NCBI RefSeq assembly: GCF_000723165.1
Contig: NZ_HG322949.1
Span: forward strand, 1,696,121 to 1,760,120
Direction of reading: 5' to 3'
Origin: Janthinobacterium agaricidamnosum NBRC 102515 = DSM 9628
Lineage (GTDB): Bacteria > Pseudomonadota > Gammaproteobacteria > Burkholderiales > Burkholderiaceae_D
DNA length: 64,000 nt
The notes beneath the pieces were generated by a model, which ran no database searches, was not told where the DNA came from, and saw only the letters and a list, made by a program, of their open reading frames with translations. Position numbers and translations under genes: made by a program. Shown here piece by piece: positions 34,329-43,612 of the stretch. Each line of letters begins with the position of its first letter. The first letter of the stretch is position 1.

Positions 34329-34700
34329 ATGCAGATTAAAAAGCCCGATCCGGAAAAACTGGACAAGATCGTCGCCGACGCGCGCCGCGCCGCCGACCTG
34401 CGCGAAAGCGGTTACCGCGAACGCTCGCTGAAGATGTACCCATGGATTTGCGGACGCTGCATGCGCGAATTCACCCGCGCCAACGTGCAGCAACTGACGG
34501 TGCACCATCGCGACCATAACCACGACAACAACCCGCCGGACGGCAGCAACTGGGAGTTGCTGTGCCTGTATTGCCACGACAATGAACACTCGCGCTACCT
34601 GGAAGCGGATCGCGGCGCCGGACTGCAATCGGCGGCCATGCAGGCGGCCACCCACAATCCGTTCGCGGCGCTGGCCGGCCTGATGAAAAAGAAGGACTGA
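34329..34700 (+). CDS. HNH nuclease family protein (YajD-like)
   Basis: A 123-residue YajD-like HNH protein. CGRCMREF and CLYCHDNEH provide the zinc cysteines; VHHRDHNHDNNPPDG is the HNH core. The frame opens at a TTG at 34317, but the ATG at 34329 (MQIKKPDPEKLDKIV) matches the family start. The stop is 3 bp from the ycaQ start, so both are one transcript. The real substrate of YajD proteins is unknown; with YcaQ next to it a role in DNA repair is plausible. Confidence 0.85.
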   Translation: MQIKKPDPEKLDKIVADARRAADLRESGYRERSLKMYPWICGRCMREFTRANVQQLTVHHRDHNHDNNPPDGSNWELLCLYCHDNEHSRYLEADRGAGLQSAAMQAATHNPFAALAGLMKKKD

Positions 34701-34703
34701 GCG

Positions 34704-35936
34704 ATGGCTGGCACGGCGCCCGACATCAGGCTGTCGCTGGCGGCGGCGCGCGCGCTGCACCTGGCGGCCCAGGGGCTGCTGCAGCCGCGCCGCCGGAAGG
34801 CCGTCAAGGCCGATGTGCTGGACGCCATACGCCGCATGGGCGTGCTGCAGATCGACACCATCCACGTGGTGGCGCGCAGTCCGTACCTGGTGCTGTGGAG
34901 CCGGCTGGCCGATTATCCGCAAGCGTGGCTGGAAGAATTGCTGGCCGAAGGCGCGCTGTTCGAATACTGGGCCCACGAAGCGAGCTTCGTGCCGATCGAG
35001 GATTACGGCTTGTACCGGCAGCGCATGCTCGATCCCGGCGCGATGGGCTGGAAGTATTCCGAGACCTGGATGCGCGAACAGCGTCCGGCGGTCGACGCGG
35101 TGCTGGAGCATATCCGGGCCAACGGCGCGGTGCGCTCCGCCGACTTCGAGCGCACCGACGGCAAGGGCGGCGGCTGGTGGAGCTGGAAGCCGGAAAAAAA
35201 GTCGCTCGAAGTGCTGTTTACGGCTGGCGTGCTGATGATCGCCAGGCGCCACAATTTCCAGCGCTTCTATGACCTGGCCGAGCGCGTGCTGCCCGGCTGG
35301 AGCGATGACCAGCTGGCGCCGCGCGAACAGGTTCACCGCGCGCTGCTGCTGAAAAGCGTCAAGGCGCTGGGGCTGGCCAAGGCGTCGTGGATAGCCGACT
35401 ATTTCCGCACCAGGCAGCCGCGGCCGGACCTGGAAGCGCTGGTCGCCGAGGGCGCGCTGCTGAAGGCGCGCGTGGCCGGCTGGAGCGAAGCCGTGTATAT
35501 CCATCCCGACCACCTGGCGCTGGCGCGCGGCGCCGCCGACGGCAAGCTGGCGGCGACCCTGACGAGCGTGCTGTCGCCTTTCGATCCGGTAGTGTGGGAC
35601 CGCCGCCGCGCGCTGGAATTGTTCGGTTTCGACTATCGGCTTGAATGCTACACCCCGGCCGACAAGCGCCGCTATGGTTATTTCACGCTGCCGATCCTGC
35701 GCCGCGGCGCGCTGGTCGGGCGGGTCGACGCCAAGGCGCACCGCGGCAGCGGCGTGTTCGAGCTGAAGTCGCTGGTGCTGGAACCGGGCGTGCGCATCAG
35801 CGAACGTTTTACTGGCGACGTGGCCGGCGCGCTGCGACGCCTGGCCAACTGGCATGGCTGCCCGGCGGTGCGGGTGACGCATGCCATCCCTGATGGTTTT
35901 GCGGCGCAATTGCAGGCCGCGTTACCCTTGTTTTAA
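34704..35936 (+). CDS. ycaQ: YcaQ/AlkX DNA glycosylase for crosslink repair
   Basis: A 410-residue winged-helix glycosylase of the HTH_42 family. The catalytic Gln-X-Asp motif is at residues 49-51 (QID), typical of YcaQ/AlkX rather than the QxQ of AlkZ. Conserved DTIHVVARSPYLVLWSRL follows. AlkX removes bulky N7 adducts and unhooks interstrand crosslinks. It lies 3 bp after the HNH gene. Nothing in the sequence shows a damage-specific promoter. Confidence 0.9.
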   Translation: MAGTAPDIRLSLAAARALHLAAQGLLQPRRRKAVKADVLDAIRRMGVLQIDTIHVVARSPYLVLWSRLADYPQAWLEELLAEGALFEYWAHEASFVPIEDYGLYRQRMLDPGAMGWKYSETWMREQRPAVDAVLEHIRANGAVRSADFERTDGKGGGWWSWKPEKKSLEVLFTAGVLMIARRHNFQRFYDLAERVLPGWSDDQLAPREQVHRALLLKSVKALGLAKASWIADYFRTRQPRPDLEALVAEGALLKARVAGWSEAVYIHPDHLALARGAADGKLAATLTSVLSPFDPVVWDRRRALELFGFDYRLECYTPADKRRYGYFTLPILRRGALVGRVDAKAHRGSGVFELKSLVLEPGVRISERFTGDVAGALRRLANWHGCPAVRVTHAIPDGFAAQLQAALPLF

Positions 35937-35937
35937 C

Positions 35938-35993
35938 TTGTCATCCAAATGTCATTTTTGCGTCATCCGTCTGTGCGGATCGGTTCGTAGAAT
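35938..35993 (+). promoter_or_regulatory. Tandem Pho boxes with -10 element, upstream of the czcE-like gene
   Basis: TGTCAT starts at 35939 and 35950, CGTCAT at 35961 and TGTGCG at 35972: four direct repeats with an exact 11-bp period, the spacing bound by PhoB dimers. TAGAAT at 35988-35993 fits a -10 element with 10 nt between it and the last repeat. The pstS and ppk1 boxes have the same 10-nt spacing. Confidence 0.7.
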
Positions 35994-36025
35994 GATCACA
36001 TCGCTTTGACAAAAAGCTGTGATCA
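35993..36025. promoter_or_regulatory. Long inverted repeat at the predicted czcE-like transcript start
   Basis: TGATCACA (35993-36000) pairs with TGTGATCA (36018-36025), and GCTTT pairs with AAAGC inside, with a 2-nt bulge. It overlaps the expected transcript start (near 36000), so it could be an operator for a second regulator or a stem at the 5' end of the mRNA. Confidence 0.5.
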
Positions 36026-36047
36026 ACCCTGACAAAAGGACCGATAT

Positions 36048-36383
36048 ATGAAAACCGTCAAGACCCGCATGATCGCCATTCTGGCCGTAACTTTGTTGAG
36101 CCCGCTGGCTTCCTTCGCCGCCGATGCCGCCAGCCCGGCCCTTGGCCATGCCGTGCCGGCATCGGCCGCGACGCGCACCGTGACGATTTCCAGCGCCACC
36201 GAGCATGTCAATGTGAACCAGGAAGATGTCGTCAAGTTCGAAGCCGACGGCAAGTCCTTCACCTGGCAATTCGACACCCTGCGTTCGGACGAGCGCTTCG
36301 ACCTGGCCGCGATCGCGCCGGCCGACGTGCATGTCAAGAACGTGCGCGTGTACGTCGCGCCGAATCCGATCTACAGCAATTAA
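36048..36383 (+). CDS. CzcE-family periplasmic metal-binding protein
   Basis: A 111-residue exported protein with a Sec signal cleaved after ASFA near residue 24. The mature part follows CzcE of Cupriavidus: RTVTISSATEHVNVNQEDVVKF, FTWQFDTL, FDLAAIAPADVHVKNV and VYVAPNPIY. CzcE binds Cu(II) in the periplasm. No czcCBA or copper genes are near it. It is preceded by apparent Pho boxes rather than a metal regulator site, so phosphate limitation may control it. AGGA precedes the ATG by 7-9 nt. Confidence 0.85.
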   Translation: MKTVKTRMIAILAVTLLSPLASFAADAASPALGHAVPASAATRTVTISSATEHVNVNQEDVVKFEADGKSFTWQFDTLRSDERFDLAAIAPADVHVKNVRVYVAPNPIYSN

Positions 36384-36401
36384 TTAGTGAACATCATCGT
36401 G

Positions 36402-36427
36402 GGTGGCCAGGCGAGGTTCTGGCCACC
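36402..36427. terminator. Stem-loop after the czcE-like gene
   Basis: GGTGGCCAG / CTGGCCACC form a perfect 9-bp stem with an 8-nt loop, 18 nt after the stop. There is no T tract, so it may block 3' exonucleases more than end transcription. Confidence 0.4.
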
Positions 36428-36618
36428 ACGGCTTGGCTGGTCTGTATCGCCGGTATCAAGCCGCTGCAGTTGGCGATGAGCTTTGTAAAAGTATCGATGC
36501 CGCTATTCCGGCCCGGGCCGGCGTGGCAAAAAAAGCATCCGCATCAAGTTTTTTACCGACCCTTTGAATTACACTGGCTGCCTGTTGCCGTCACCGCCAT
36601 CCAATCCAAAGGCCAGCC

Positions 36619-39309
36619 ATGAGTATCCGCAATTTCGACAGCCTGTTCAAACCGAAGTCGGTGGCGGTGATCGGCGCGTCGTCCAGGCCGGGCGGCATCG
36701 GCGCCACCGTGTTCAATAATATGCTGGCCGGCGGCTTCGATGGCCCGGTCTGGCCGGTCAATCCGAAATACCAGCACATCCACGGCCAGCGCTGCTACGC
36801 CAAGGTTTCCGCCTTGCCGGGCGTGCCGGAACTGGCGGTGATTTGCACGCCGCCGGCCACGCTGCCCGGCCTGATCCGAGAACTGGGCGGACGCGGCACC
36901 CGCGCCGCCATCGTCATGACGGCCGGCTTCGACGATGCCGCCGCACAACATGGAGCAAGCGGCGGCAGGCGGCTGCGCCAGGCCATGCTGAAGGCGGCCC
37001 AGCCGCATTTGCTGCGCATCCTCGGCCCGGACAGCGTCGGCTTGCTGGTGCCCGGCATCGGCCTGAACGCCAGCGTCGCCCACATTCCCGCCTTGCCGGG
37101 CCAGATCGCGCTGGTGTCGCAATCGGTGGCGCTGGCCAGCGGCGTGCTCGATTGGGCCGTCACGCGCGGCCTGGGGTTTTCCAAATTCATTTCGCTGGGC
37201 GGCGGCGCCGATATCGATTTCGGCGACTTGCTCGATTACCTGGCCGGCGACGCCGATAGCGCCGCCATTTTGCTGTACCTGGAAAATTTGCACGCGGCCC
37301 GCAAATTCATGTCGGCGGCACGGGTAGCGGCGCGCAGCAAGCCGGTGATCGTGCTGAAAGCCGGCCACGCGGCCAATGGCGCGGCTGACACCGCCTGGCA
37401 CGCCGGCGCGCTGGCCGGTTCGGATGCGGTCTACGATGCGGCGATCCGCCGCTCCGGCATGTTGCGGGTCTATTCGGCCGACGAATTGTTCGACGCGGTG
37501 GAAACCCTGGCCCATGTGCGCGAACAGCGCGGTGAACGCCTGACCATCCTGGGCAATGGCGGCGGCATGGCCGTGATGGCGAGCGATGCACTGGCCGGCG
37601 CCGGCGGCCAGCTGGCCAGCTTGTCGCCGGCCAGCGTGGCGGTGCTTGACAAGGTATTGCCGCCGGGCTGGTCGCGGCGCAATCCGGTCGGCATCGCCGG
37701 CGCCGCGCCGGTGCAGCGTTATGTCGATAGCGTCAAGCCGCTGCTGAACCAGGCCGGCTCGGATGCGCTGCTGTTCCTGCATGCGCCGACCGCGCTGGTG
37801 TCCAGCAAGGACATTGCCGACGCGCTGGCGCCGCTGATGCGCGCCAGTGCGCGCACGGTGCTGGCGTGCTGGCTGGGCGGCGCCTCGGTGGCGCCGGCGC
37901 GGCAAGTGTTTACCCGGGCCGGAATCCCGACCTACGACACGCCCGAGAAAGCCGTGCACGGTTTCATGCAGATCGTGCAATACCGGCGCAACCAGGAGTT
38001 GCTGATGGAAGTGCCGGGCCAGTTGCCGCAATCGGCGCCGCGCCGCGCGCGGGTGCGCGACATCGTGGCCCAGGCGCTGGCGGCCGGCCAGACCGTGCTG
38101 GGCGAATGCCGGGCCAAGGAAATCCTGGCCGCCTACGGCATACCGGTGGCCGTCACGCGCATGGCGGCCGACGTCGAAGAGGCGCTGGCGGTGGCGGCGC
38201 AGATCGGCTATCCGGTGGCGCTGAAGATCCATTCGGCCGACCTGGCCCACAAATCGGACGTCGGCGGCGTGGCGCTGGATCTGGACACGCCGGATATCCT
38301 GCGCACTGCCGCCGCCGCGATGCTGAAACGGGTGCGCCGCATGCGGCCTGATGCGCGGCTGGACGGTTTTACCGTGCAGCAAATGGCGCGCCGCCCGCAT
38401 GCGCATGAATTGATCGTCGGCGTGACCACCGACCCGGTGTTCGGGCCGGTGATCCTGGTGGGGCAGGGCGGCCTGGCGGTGGAAGTGACGGCCGACCATG
38501 CGATCGGCTTGCCGCCACTCAATACCGTGCTGGCGCGCGACATGATCAGCCGCACCCGCGTGTCGAAATTGCTGGCCGGCTACCGCAGTTCGCCGCCGGC
38601 CGATATCGACGCCGTCTGCCGCACGCTGATCCAGGTGGCGCAACTGGTGGCCGACGTCGGCGAACTGGCCGAGCTGGACATCAACCCGCTGCTGGTCGAC
38701 CCCGGCGGCGTGATCGCGCTCGATGCGCGCATCCGGCTGCAGCCGGGCAATGCCAACGACCGGCTGGCGATCCGCCCCTATCCGCAAGAACTGGAGCAGC
38801 AAGTCGAATGGCAGGGGCAACAGATCACGCTGCGGCCGATCCGTCCGGAAGATGCGCCGCAACACATGGAGCTGTTCCGCGCGCTGGATCCGGAAGACAT
38901 CCGCGCGCGGTTTTTCACGACCATGCGCGAATTGTCGCCGTCGCAACTGGCACGGCTGACCCACATCGATTACGACCGCGCGATGGCGTTCATCGCGACC
39001 CGTGCGAATGCGCTGGGCCAGCCGGAAACGCTGGGCGTGGTGCGGGCGGTGGCCGATCCGGACAATATCAGCGCCGAATTCGCCATCGCGGTGCGTTCGC
39101 GGCTGAAAGGGCAGGGACTGGGACCGATTTTGTTCGCCAAGCTGATCGCCTATTTCCGCAGCCGCGGCACGCAACAATTGACCGGTGAAACCTTATCGCA
39201 AAACAAGGGCATGCAACGGCTGGTCAAGCGGGCCGGCGGCGCGGTATTCCCGTCGGAAGATTCGGGCACGCTGAGTTTGCGTATCCAGTTACAGGGCGAG
39301 CCGGCCTGA
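36619..39309 (+). CDS. Pat-type protein lysine acetyltransferase (acyl-CoA synthetase-like plus GNAT)
   Basis: An 896-residue protein with CoA-binding and ADP-forming acyl-CoA synthetase domains (VAVIGASSRPGGIG near residue 15; flavodoxin-like middle), an ATP-grasp domain (about 480-700) and a C-terminal GNAT domain (from about residue 745; SRLKGQGLGPILFAKL is the acetyl-CoA pyrophosphate-binding loop). This is the Pat/PatZ (YfiQ) arrangement, which acetylates lysines and switches off acetyl-CoA synthetase. The synthetase part is usually a sensor only. It is flanked by unrelated genes and has its own leader. Confidence 0.9.
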   Translation: MSIRNFDSLFKPKSVAVIGASSRPGGIGATVFNNMLAGGFDGPVWPVNPKYQHIHGQRCYAKVSALPGVPELAVICTPPATLPGLIRELGGRGTRAAIVMTAGFDDAAAQHGASGGRRLRQAMLKAAQPHLLRILGPDSVGLLVPGIGLNASVAHIPALPGQIALVSQSVALASGVLDWAVTRGLGFSKFISLGGGADIDFGDLLDYLAGDADSAAILLYLENLHAARKFMSAARVAARSKPVIVLKAGHAANGAADTAWHAGALAGSDAVYDAAIRRSGMLRVYSADELFDAVETLAHVREQRGERLTILGNGGGMAVMASDALAGAGGQLASLSPASVAVLDKVLPPGWSRRNPVGIAGAAPVQRYVDSVKPLLNQAGSDALLFLHAPTALVSSKDIADALAPLMRASARTVLACWLGGASVAPARQVFTRAGIPTYDTPEKAVHGFMQIVQYRRNQELLMEVPGQLPQSAPRRARVRDIVAQALAAGQTVLGECRAKEILAAYGIPVAVTRMAADVEEALAVAAQIGYPVALKIHSADLAHKSDVGGVALDLDTPDILRTAAAAMLKRVRRMRPDARLDGFTVQQMARRPHAHELIVGVTTDPVFGPVILVGQGGLAVEVTADHAIGLPPLNTVLARDMISRTRVSKLLAGYRSSPPADIDAVCRTLIQVAQLVADVGELAELDINPLLVDPGGVIALDARIRLQPGNANDRLAIRPYPQELEQQVEWQGQQITLRPIRPEDAPQHMELFRALDPEDIRARFFTTMRELSPSQLARLTHIDYDRAMAFIATRANALGQPETLGVVRAVADPDNISAEFAIAVRSRLKGQGLGPILFAKLIAYFRSRGTQQLTGETLSQNKGMQRLVKRAGGAVFPSEDSGTLSLRIQLQGEPA

Positions 39310-39559
39310 GCGTGCCTGGCAAAGCGTCCATCGCGGGCTTGCCTTGCCGTGGACGCTGTGCCAGTCGCTCTTATTGTTTAGCTTGCTTGCGTAAGCCTGA
39401 TCTTACACAGGTTTGTCGAAGATCAAACCCATGGTTGTTAGCAGTCTTTACACTTTCAGTTCCAGGTTTGGAATACGCACGGTATGCACCAGTCAGTAGC
39501 GTTACTCCAGGCCATGAACCATGCTACCGCCGGGGCGGTGGCGCCGCTTGGGAGTGGGA

Positions 39560-40309
39560 ATGTTAACGGCTACATATACTTTGGTTGCGCTATCAGTTGA
39601 ACAAGCCAGTGTGCGGGTCAGCCTGCTGTCGTTTCAAAAATATGTACAAGCGACGTTAAGGCAGCAAAACAGCATCACCTTGGCGCAATTGCAATACGCT
39701 TGCGACCACCTCGACCGTTTGTACCAGACTTGTCATTGGCGCAAGATCGAAATGTATCTGATTCCGGCGATCCGCCAGGCGACCGAGCGGGCCGACCGCC
39801 TGCTCGATGAATTAAGCACCCTGAACCGGGCCGCGCTGGACAATGTCAATGCGATCCAGCAGCGCGCCGGCAGCGTCGCCGCGCACACTGAAGAACAGGT
39901 GGAGCATATTTGCGCCAATATCGACGCTTTTTGCACGGTGTTGCTGCAGCGGCTGGAAAAAGAAGAACGGGAACTGTTTGCCATTGCGCGCAGTGTCATT
40001 TGCGGCGAAGCATGGTTTTCGATCGCCAACCAGTTTCTCGCGCATGATGCGCGGGCCGAGGAGCGGCGCCGCAGCCGCAATACCGCTCTGGCGGTGACGC
40101 CTGTGGCGCCGCAGATACAGGTGGTGGCGCCGTCCGGCGGGCCTGACGCGGCCGCCGCGATCCAGCTGGCGCAGCCGCCAGCCGCACAGTTATCTGAGTT
40201 GCCAGTGGCAGCGGAAGTTTCCGATGTTTCCGATGTGCCGCCATCGACGACGAACCGGCCGCCGGGCAAGCAAGCCTTGCGGGTTATCGCAACGGATACG
40301 AGCGCTTAA
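39560..40309 (+). CDS. Hypothetical protein with hemerythrin-like helical core
   Basis: A 249-residue protein, mostly helical to residue 165, then a Pro/Ala-rich disordered tail. The middle (YLIPAIRQATERADRLLDELSTL and EKEERELFAIARSVI) has the four-helix spacing of HHE domains, but the usual His ligands are largely absent, so diiron binding is doubtful. The start at 39560 follows GGGAGTGGGA, a strong ribosome site; the frame opens 13 codons earlier without one. I would not call it functional hemerythrin. Confidence 0.55.
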   Translation: MLTATYTLVALSVEQASVRVSLLSFQKYVQATLRQQNSITLAQLQYACDHLDRLYQTCHWRKIEMYLIPAIRQATERADRLLDELSTLNRAALDNVNAIQQRAGSVAAHTEEQVEHICANIDAFCTVLLQRLEKEERELFAIARSVICGEAWFSIANQFLAHDARAEERRRSRNTALAVTPVAPQIQVVAPSGGPDAAAAIQLAQPPAAQLSELPVAAEVSDVSDVPPSTTNRPPGKQALRVIATDTSA

Positions 40310-40452
40310 AAAAGTGTCCATGGTAAAGTAATGGATATTTTAATAAGGGCTCCAGGCTGTTTTTCAAGGTCTTTGCGATAAACTGCAACCTTGCCCCATC
40401 CTTTGCGCCTGGCTTTGTTATGATTGCGGTTTTGATCCATTCAAAGCACGCC

Positions 40453-43026
40453 ATGTTCGATTTCCTTTTTAAACGTTCCGCCAGCAAACCTACTGAAACG
40501 AACGTCGTCGTGGCTGAGCAAGCTGCGGCAGCGGTCGCTAGTGCGCAGGCCGCATCGCGCCGCGCCGAACAGGCTGCTCAGGCGCAAGCCGTGGCCGGCA
40601 ATGAAACCGCGGCCGTTGAATTTATCCTGCGCAGCGAGTTCGCCGATGCGCGCCTGATCGCCGCCGGCCATGTGCATAGCCAGGCATTGCTGGAGCAAGT
40701 GCACCAGGCGATGCGCAATACCGACCGCCGGGTCGCCAAATTGATGCAAGGCCGGCTGGACTTGATACGCCATCAGCAAGCCGAAGAACAAAAAGCCCAA
40801 GCGGGCATCGATACCGCCCAGCGTTTGCTGCGCGATGAAAAACTGAGCCCGAATCAGGTTGCCGAACTGGATCGCGCATGGCTGGTGATCAAGGCGACAG
40901 CGCCACTGACCGAACAATTTACCACCGCCCGCGCCGCGCTGGCGCTGCGCCTGGAAGCGCAAGTGGCCTTGCAGCGCGCCGTGATCGACGCGGTGGCCGA
41001 ATTGCGCCGCCTGCCGGCCAGCGGCTTGTCGGCCGAACAGATGACGCAGGCGCTGGAGCGCCTGAATAACGCCCATGCGGTCCATGCGGCCTCGCTCGAA
41101 TTCGCATCGTTGCCGAAGCATTTGGCGGCTGATTTTGCTGATGCTCAAGCGCAAGTGCAAGCCGGTTTGCTGGCGCTGGCCCAGCATCAGGCGGCCTTCG
41201 ACAGCCGCCAGGCGACGCTGGCCGAATGGCAGGCGCAAGAGCTGACCACCCTGAATGCCGACACGCTGAAGCGGGCATGGAAAAACCTGCCGCGCTTGCC
41301 GGAAAACGATGTGTCGAATGGCTTGCAACAGCAATTCGACACGCTGCTGGCCAGTATTCCGGTACCGCTGCCGGTGGTGAAGGAAGAGCGCGCCGCGGTT
41401 CCGCAAAAAGAAAGCAAAGAACACAAGGAACACAAAACCGTTTCCAGCGCAGAATTCCTGAAGGCGCTGGACGGCATGGATGCCGCCTTGCAGGAAGGCC
41501 AGTTGCAACTGGCGTCCGAACACGATAAAACCCTGCGCGACAGCAAGCACGGCCGTTTGACGCCGGCCCAGTCCGACCGCCTGGCCCATGTGCGCGCCGA
41601 ATTCAAGCGGCTGGCCGATTGGGCGCGCTGGGGCGGTAATGTGTCGCGCGAGGAATTGGTCAAGGCCGGCGAGGAATTGCCGGCGCTGGCCTTGCCGATG
41701 ACGGAACTGGCCAAGAAGGTCGGCAGCCTGCGCGAACGCTGGAAATCGCTCGACACCTTGTCCGGCCCGGCGCCGAAATCGTTGTGGGAGCGTTTCGACG
41801 CCGCCTGCAGCGTGGCCTACGCGCCAGCCGCCTTGCACTTCAGGCAACTGGCCGATGAACGTCACGGCAATGCGGCCAAGGCCCAGGAATTGATTACCGA
41901 AACGGCCGCGCTGGCCGTGCAGGAAAGTAGCGACTGGAAACAGATTGCCGCCGCAACGCAGCGTTTGCGCCAGGCATGGAGCCGGCTCGGCACCATCGAC
42001 CGCAAGGAAAAGAAACGCCTCGATGCGGAATTCTCGACAGCGCTGGCGGCATTGTCGGCGCCGCTGGAGACCCAGCGCCAGATCGAAACCGCGCGCCGCG
42101 AGCAATTGATTACCGAAGTCGGCTTGCTGAAGCCTAGCGAGCGCAACACGGTCGACATGTTGAAAGTATTGCAAGAAAAATGGCAGGAACTGGCCAAGGC
42201 CTTGCCGCTGGAACGCCGCGCCGAACAGGCTTTGTGGCAGCGTTTCCGCGCCGCATGTGATGAAGTCTTCGCCAAGCGCAAGGAAAGCGCCCACGCCGCC
42301 GACCACGAACGGCGCGAACATTTGCACGCCAAGGAAGCGGTCTGCGCCGACCTGGAAGCCGCCGTGATCCCGGAACAAGGCGACGACAAGAGCCGCATCG
42401 CCTTCATCGGCAACTTGCTGCGCGACGCGCGCCAGGCCTGGGGCGCGGTCGGTCCGGTGCCGCGCGCCAGCGAAGCCAAGATCGAACAGCGTTATCAGGC
42501 GGCAGTCGGCCATGTGCAGCAACAGGCCGACGCCATCGCCGAACGTGCCGGCGCGGCGCAAGCGAACGCCTTGCGCGACAAATTGCGTTTGTGCCAGTCG
42601 CTGGAAAGTGCGCTGGTCCAGCCGGATGCCGGTATCAGCAGTGATGAATGGCAAGCGCGCTGGAGCGGACTGCCGCCGCTGGATGCCCAATACGAGCGTG
42701 TATTGCACGGCCGTTTTCATGCTGCTTTGAATGCATTGCAACAAGGAGCAGCCGATTATGCGGCCTTGTTGCAAGTGAATAGCGCCAAATTGCTGGAAGA
42801 AGTATTGCGCCTGGAAATCGTCGCCGGCGTCGACAGCGGCGCCGAATTCGCCCGCGAGCGCTTGAAAATGCAGGTCGGGGTCTTGCAATCGTCGCTCAAG
42901 TCCGGCCAAAAGCCGCTGAGCCAGATCTCGCAACTGCAACAGCTGTGCGCGATGCCGGCCTTGGCCGACAGCCGCACCGCCAGCCGCATCGAAGTCTTGC
43001 TGCGCCGCATAGGCGGCGCAAAATGA
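40453..43026 (+). CDS. DUF349 repeat coiled-coil protein
   Basis: An 857-residue cytoplasmic protein. The central 600 residues contain several DUF349 units, each a three-helix segment with a Trp and a downstream R-W/F-R core (LRQAWSRLGTIDRKEKKRLDAEF; LPLERRAEQALWQRFRAACDEVF). The first 60 residues are Ala-rich. The ATG at 40453 (MFDFLFKRS) is the family-like start; the open frame upstream is not needed. DUF349 proteins have no settled role. Its stop overlaps the moaE start by 4 bp, so the two genes are translationally coupled, although a functional link is not obvious. Confidence 0.85.
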   Translation: MFDFLFKRSASKPTETNVVVAEQAAAAVASAQAASRRAEQAAQAQAVAGNETAAVEFILRSEFADARLIAAGHVHSQALLEQVHQAMRNTDRRVAKLMQGRLDLIRHQQAEEQKAQAGIDTAQRLLRDEKLSPNQVAELDRAWLVIKATAPLTEQFTTARAALALRLEAQVALQRAVIDAVAELRRLPASGLSAEQMTQALERLNNAHAVHAASLEFASLPKHLAADFADAQAQVQAGLLALAQHQAAFDSRQATLAEWQAQELTTLNADTLKRAWKNLPRLPENDVSNGLQQQFDTLLASIPVPLPVVKEERAAVPQKESKEHKEHKTVSSAEFLKALDGMDAALQEGQLQLASEHDKTLRDSKHGRLTPAQSDRLAHVRAEFKRLADWARWGGNVSREELVKAGEELPALALPMTELAKKVGSLRERWKSLDTLSGPAPKSLWERFDAACSVAYAPAALHFRQLADERHGNAAKAQELITETAALAVQESSDWKQIAAATQRLRQAWSRLGTIDRKEKKRLDAEFSTALAALSAPLETQRQIETARREQLITEVGLLKPSERNTVDMLKVLQEKWQELAKALPLERRAEQALWQRFRAACDEVFAKRKESAHAADHERREHLHAKEAVCADLEAAVIPEQGDDKSRIAFIGNLLRDARQAWGAVGPVPRASEAKIEQRYQAAVGHVQQQADAIAERAGAAQANALRDKLRLCQSLESALVQPDAGISSDEWQARWSGLPPLDAQYERVLHGRFHAALNALQQGAADYAALLQVNSAKLLEEVLRLEIVAGVDSGAEFARERLKMQVGVLQSSLKSGQKPLSQISQLQQLCAMPALADSRTASRIEVLLRRIGGAK

Positions 43027-43475
43027 GTGCGGTGCGTATCCAGACGGACGACTTCGACCTGAGTAGCGAAGTCGCCCGCCTGCGGGCCGGCCAGCCGCAA
43101 GTCGGCGCGGTGGTGACCTTTGTCGGCACCGTGCGCGACATGAACGACGGCGCGTCGGTGTCCGAGATGGAGCTGGAGCATTATCCCGGCATGACCGAAC
43201 AAGCGATCACCGCCATCGTCGAGCAGGCGAAACAGCGCTGGCCCTTGTATGGCGCGCTGGTGATCCACCGCGTCGGCCCCTTAAAACCGCTGGAACAAAT
43301 CGTACTGGTCGCCACCAGCGCCGCGCATCGCGGCGAGGCGTTTGCCGCCTGCGAATTCATCATCGACTACCTGAAGACCGAAGCGCCGTTCTGGAAAAAA
43401 GAACAGACCCCGCAAGGCGCGCGCTGGGTCGACGCGCGTGTCAGCGACGACATCGCCCTGTCCAAATGGCTGTAA
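43023..43475 (+). CDS. moaE: MoaE, catalytic subunit of molybdopterin synthase
   Basis: A 150-residue MoaE. It converts precursor Z to molybdopterin with sulfur from the MoaD C-terminus. Conserved parts are GAVVTFVGTVRD (residues 30-41), LELEHYPGMTE region, HRVG and the active-site stretch YLKTEAPFWKKE, where the lysines meet the MoaD thiocarboxylate. It starts inside the DUF349 stop codon (ATGA). MoaD is not in the window. Confidence 0.95.
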   Translation: MSAVRIQTDDFDLSSEVARLRAGQPQVGAVVTFVGTVRDMNDGASVSEMELEHYPGMTEQAITAIVEQAKQRWPLYGALVIHRVGPLKPLEQIVLVATSAAHRGEAFAACEFIIDYLKTEAPFWKKEQTPQGARWVDARVSDDIALSKWL

Positions 43476-43552
43476 ACCCGGGACGGACCAGGATTATCCG
43501 GCAATATGTTACTTGGTAACTGTTGCTTCATAATCGAGGTCTGTCCCCGGTG

Positions 43553-43580
43553 CTTGAAATGCGCGGGGATATCCCAATTT
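43553..43580 (+). promoter_or_regulatory. Heat-shock (sigma-32) promoter of clpB
   Basis: CTTGAAA at 43553-43559, then 13 nt, then CCCAATTT at 43573-43580, close to the sigma-32 consensus CTTGAAA-N13-CCCATTTA. It lies 33 bp upstream of the clpB start. Confidence 0.85.
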
Positions 43581-43612
43581 GCTGTATAAGTAAATAATTA
43601 GGGAGCATTTCC

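Noticed and set aside
39560..40309. Functional hemerythrin
   Set aside because: The helical spacing is similar but the metal-binding histidines are mostly missing.
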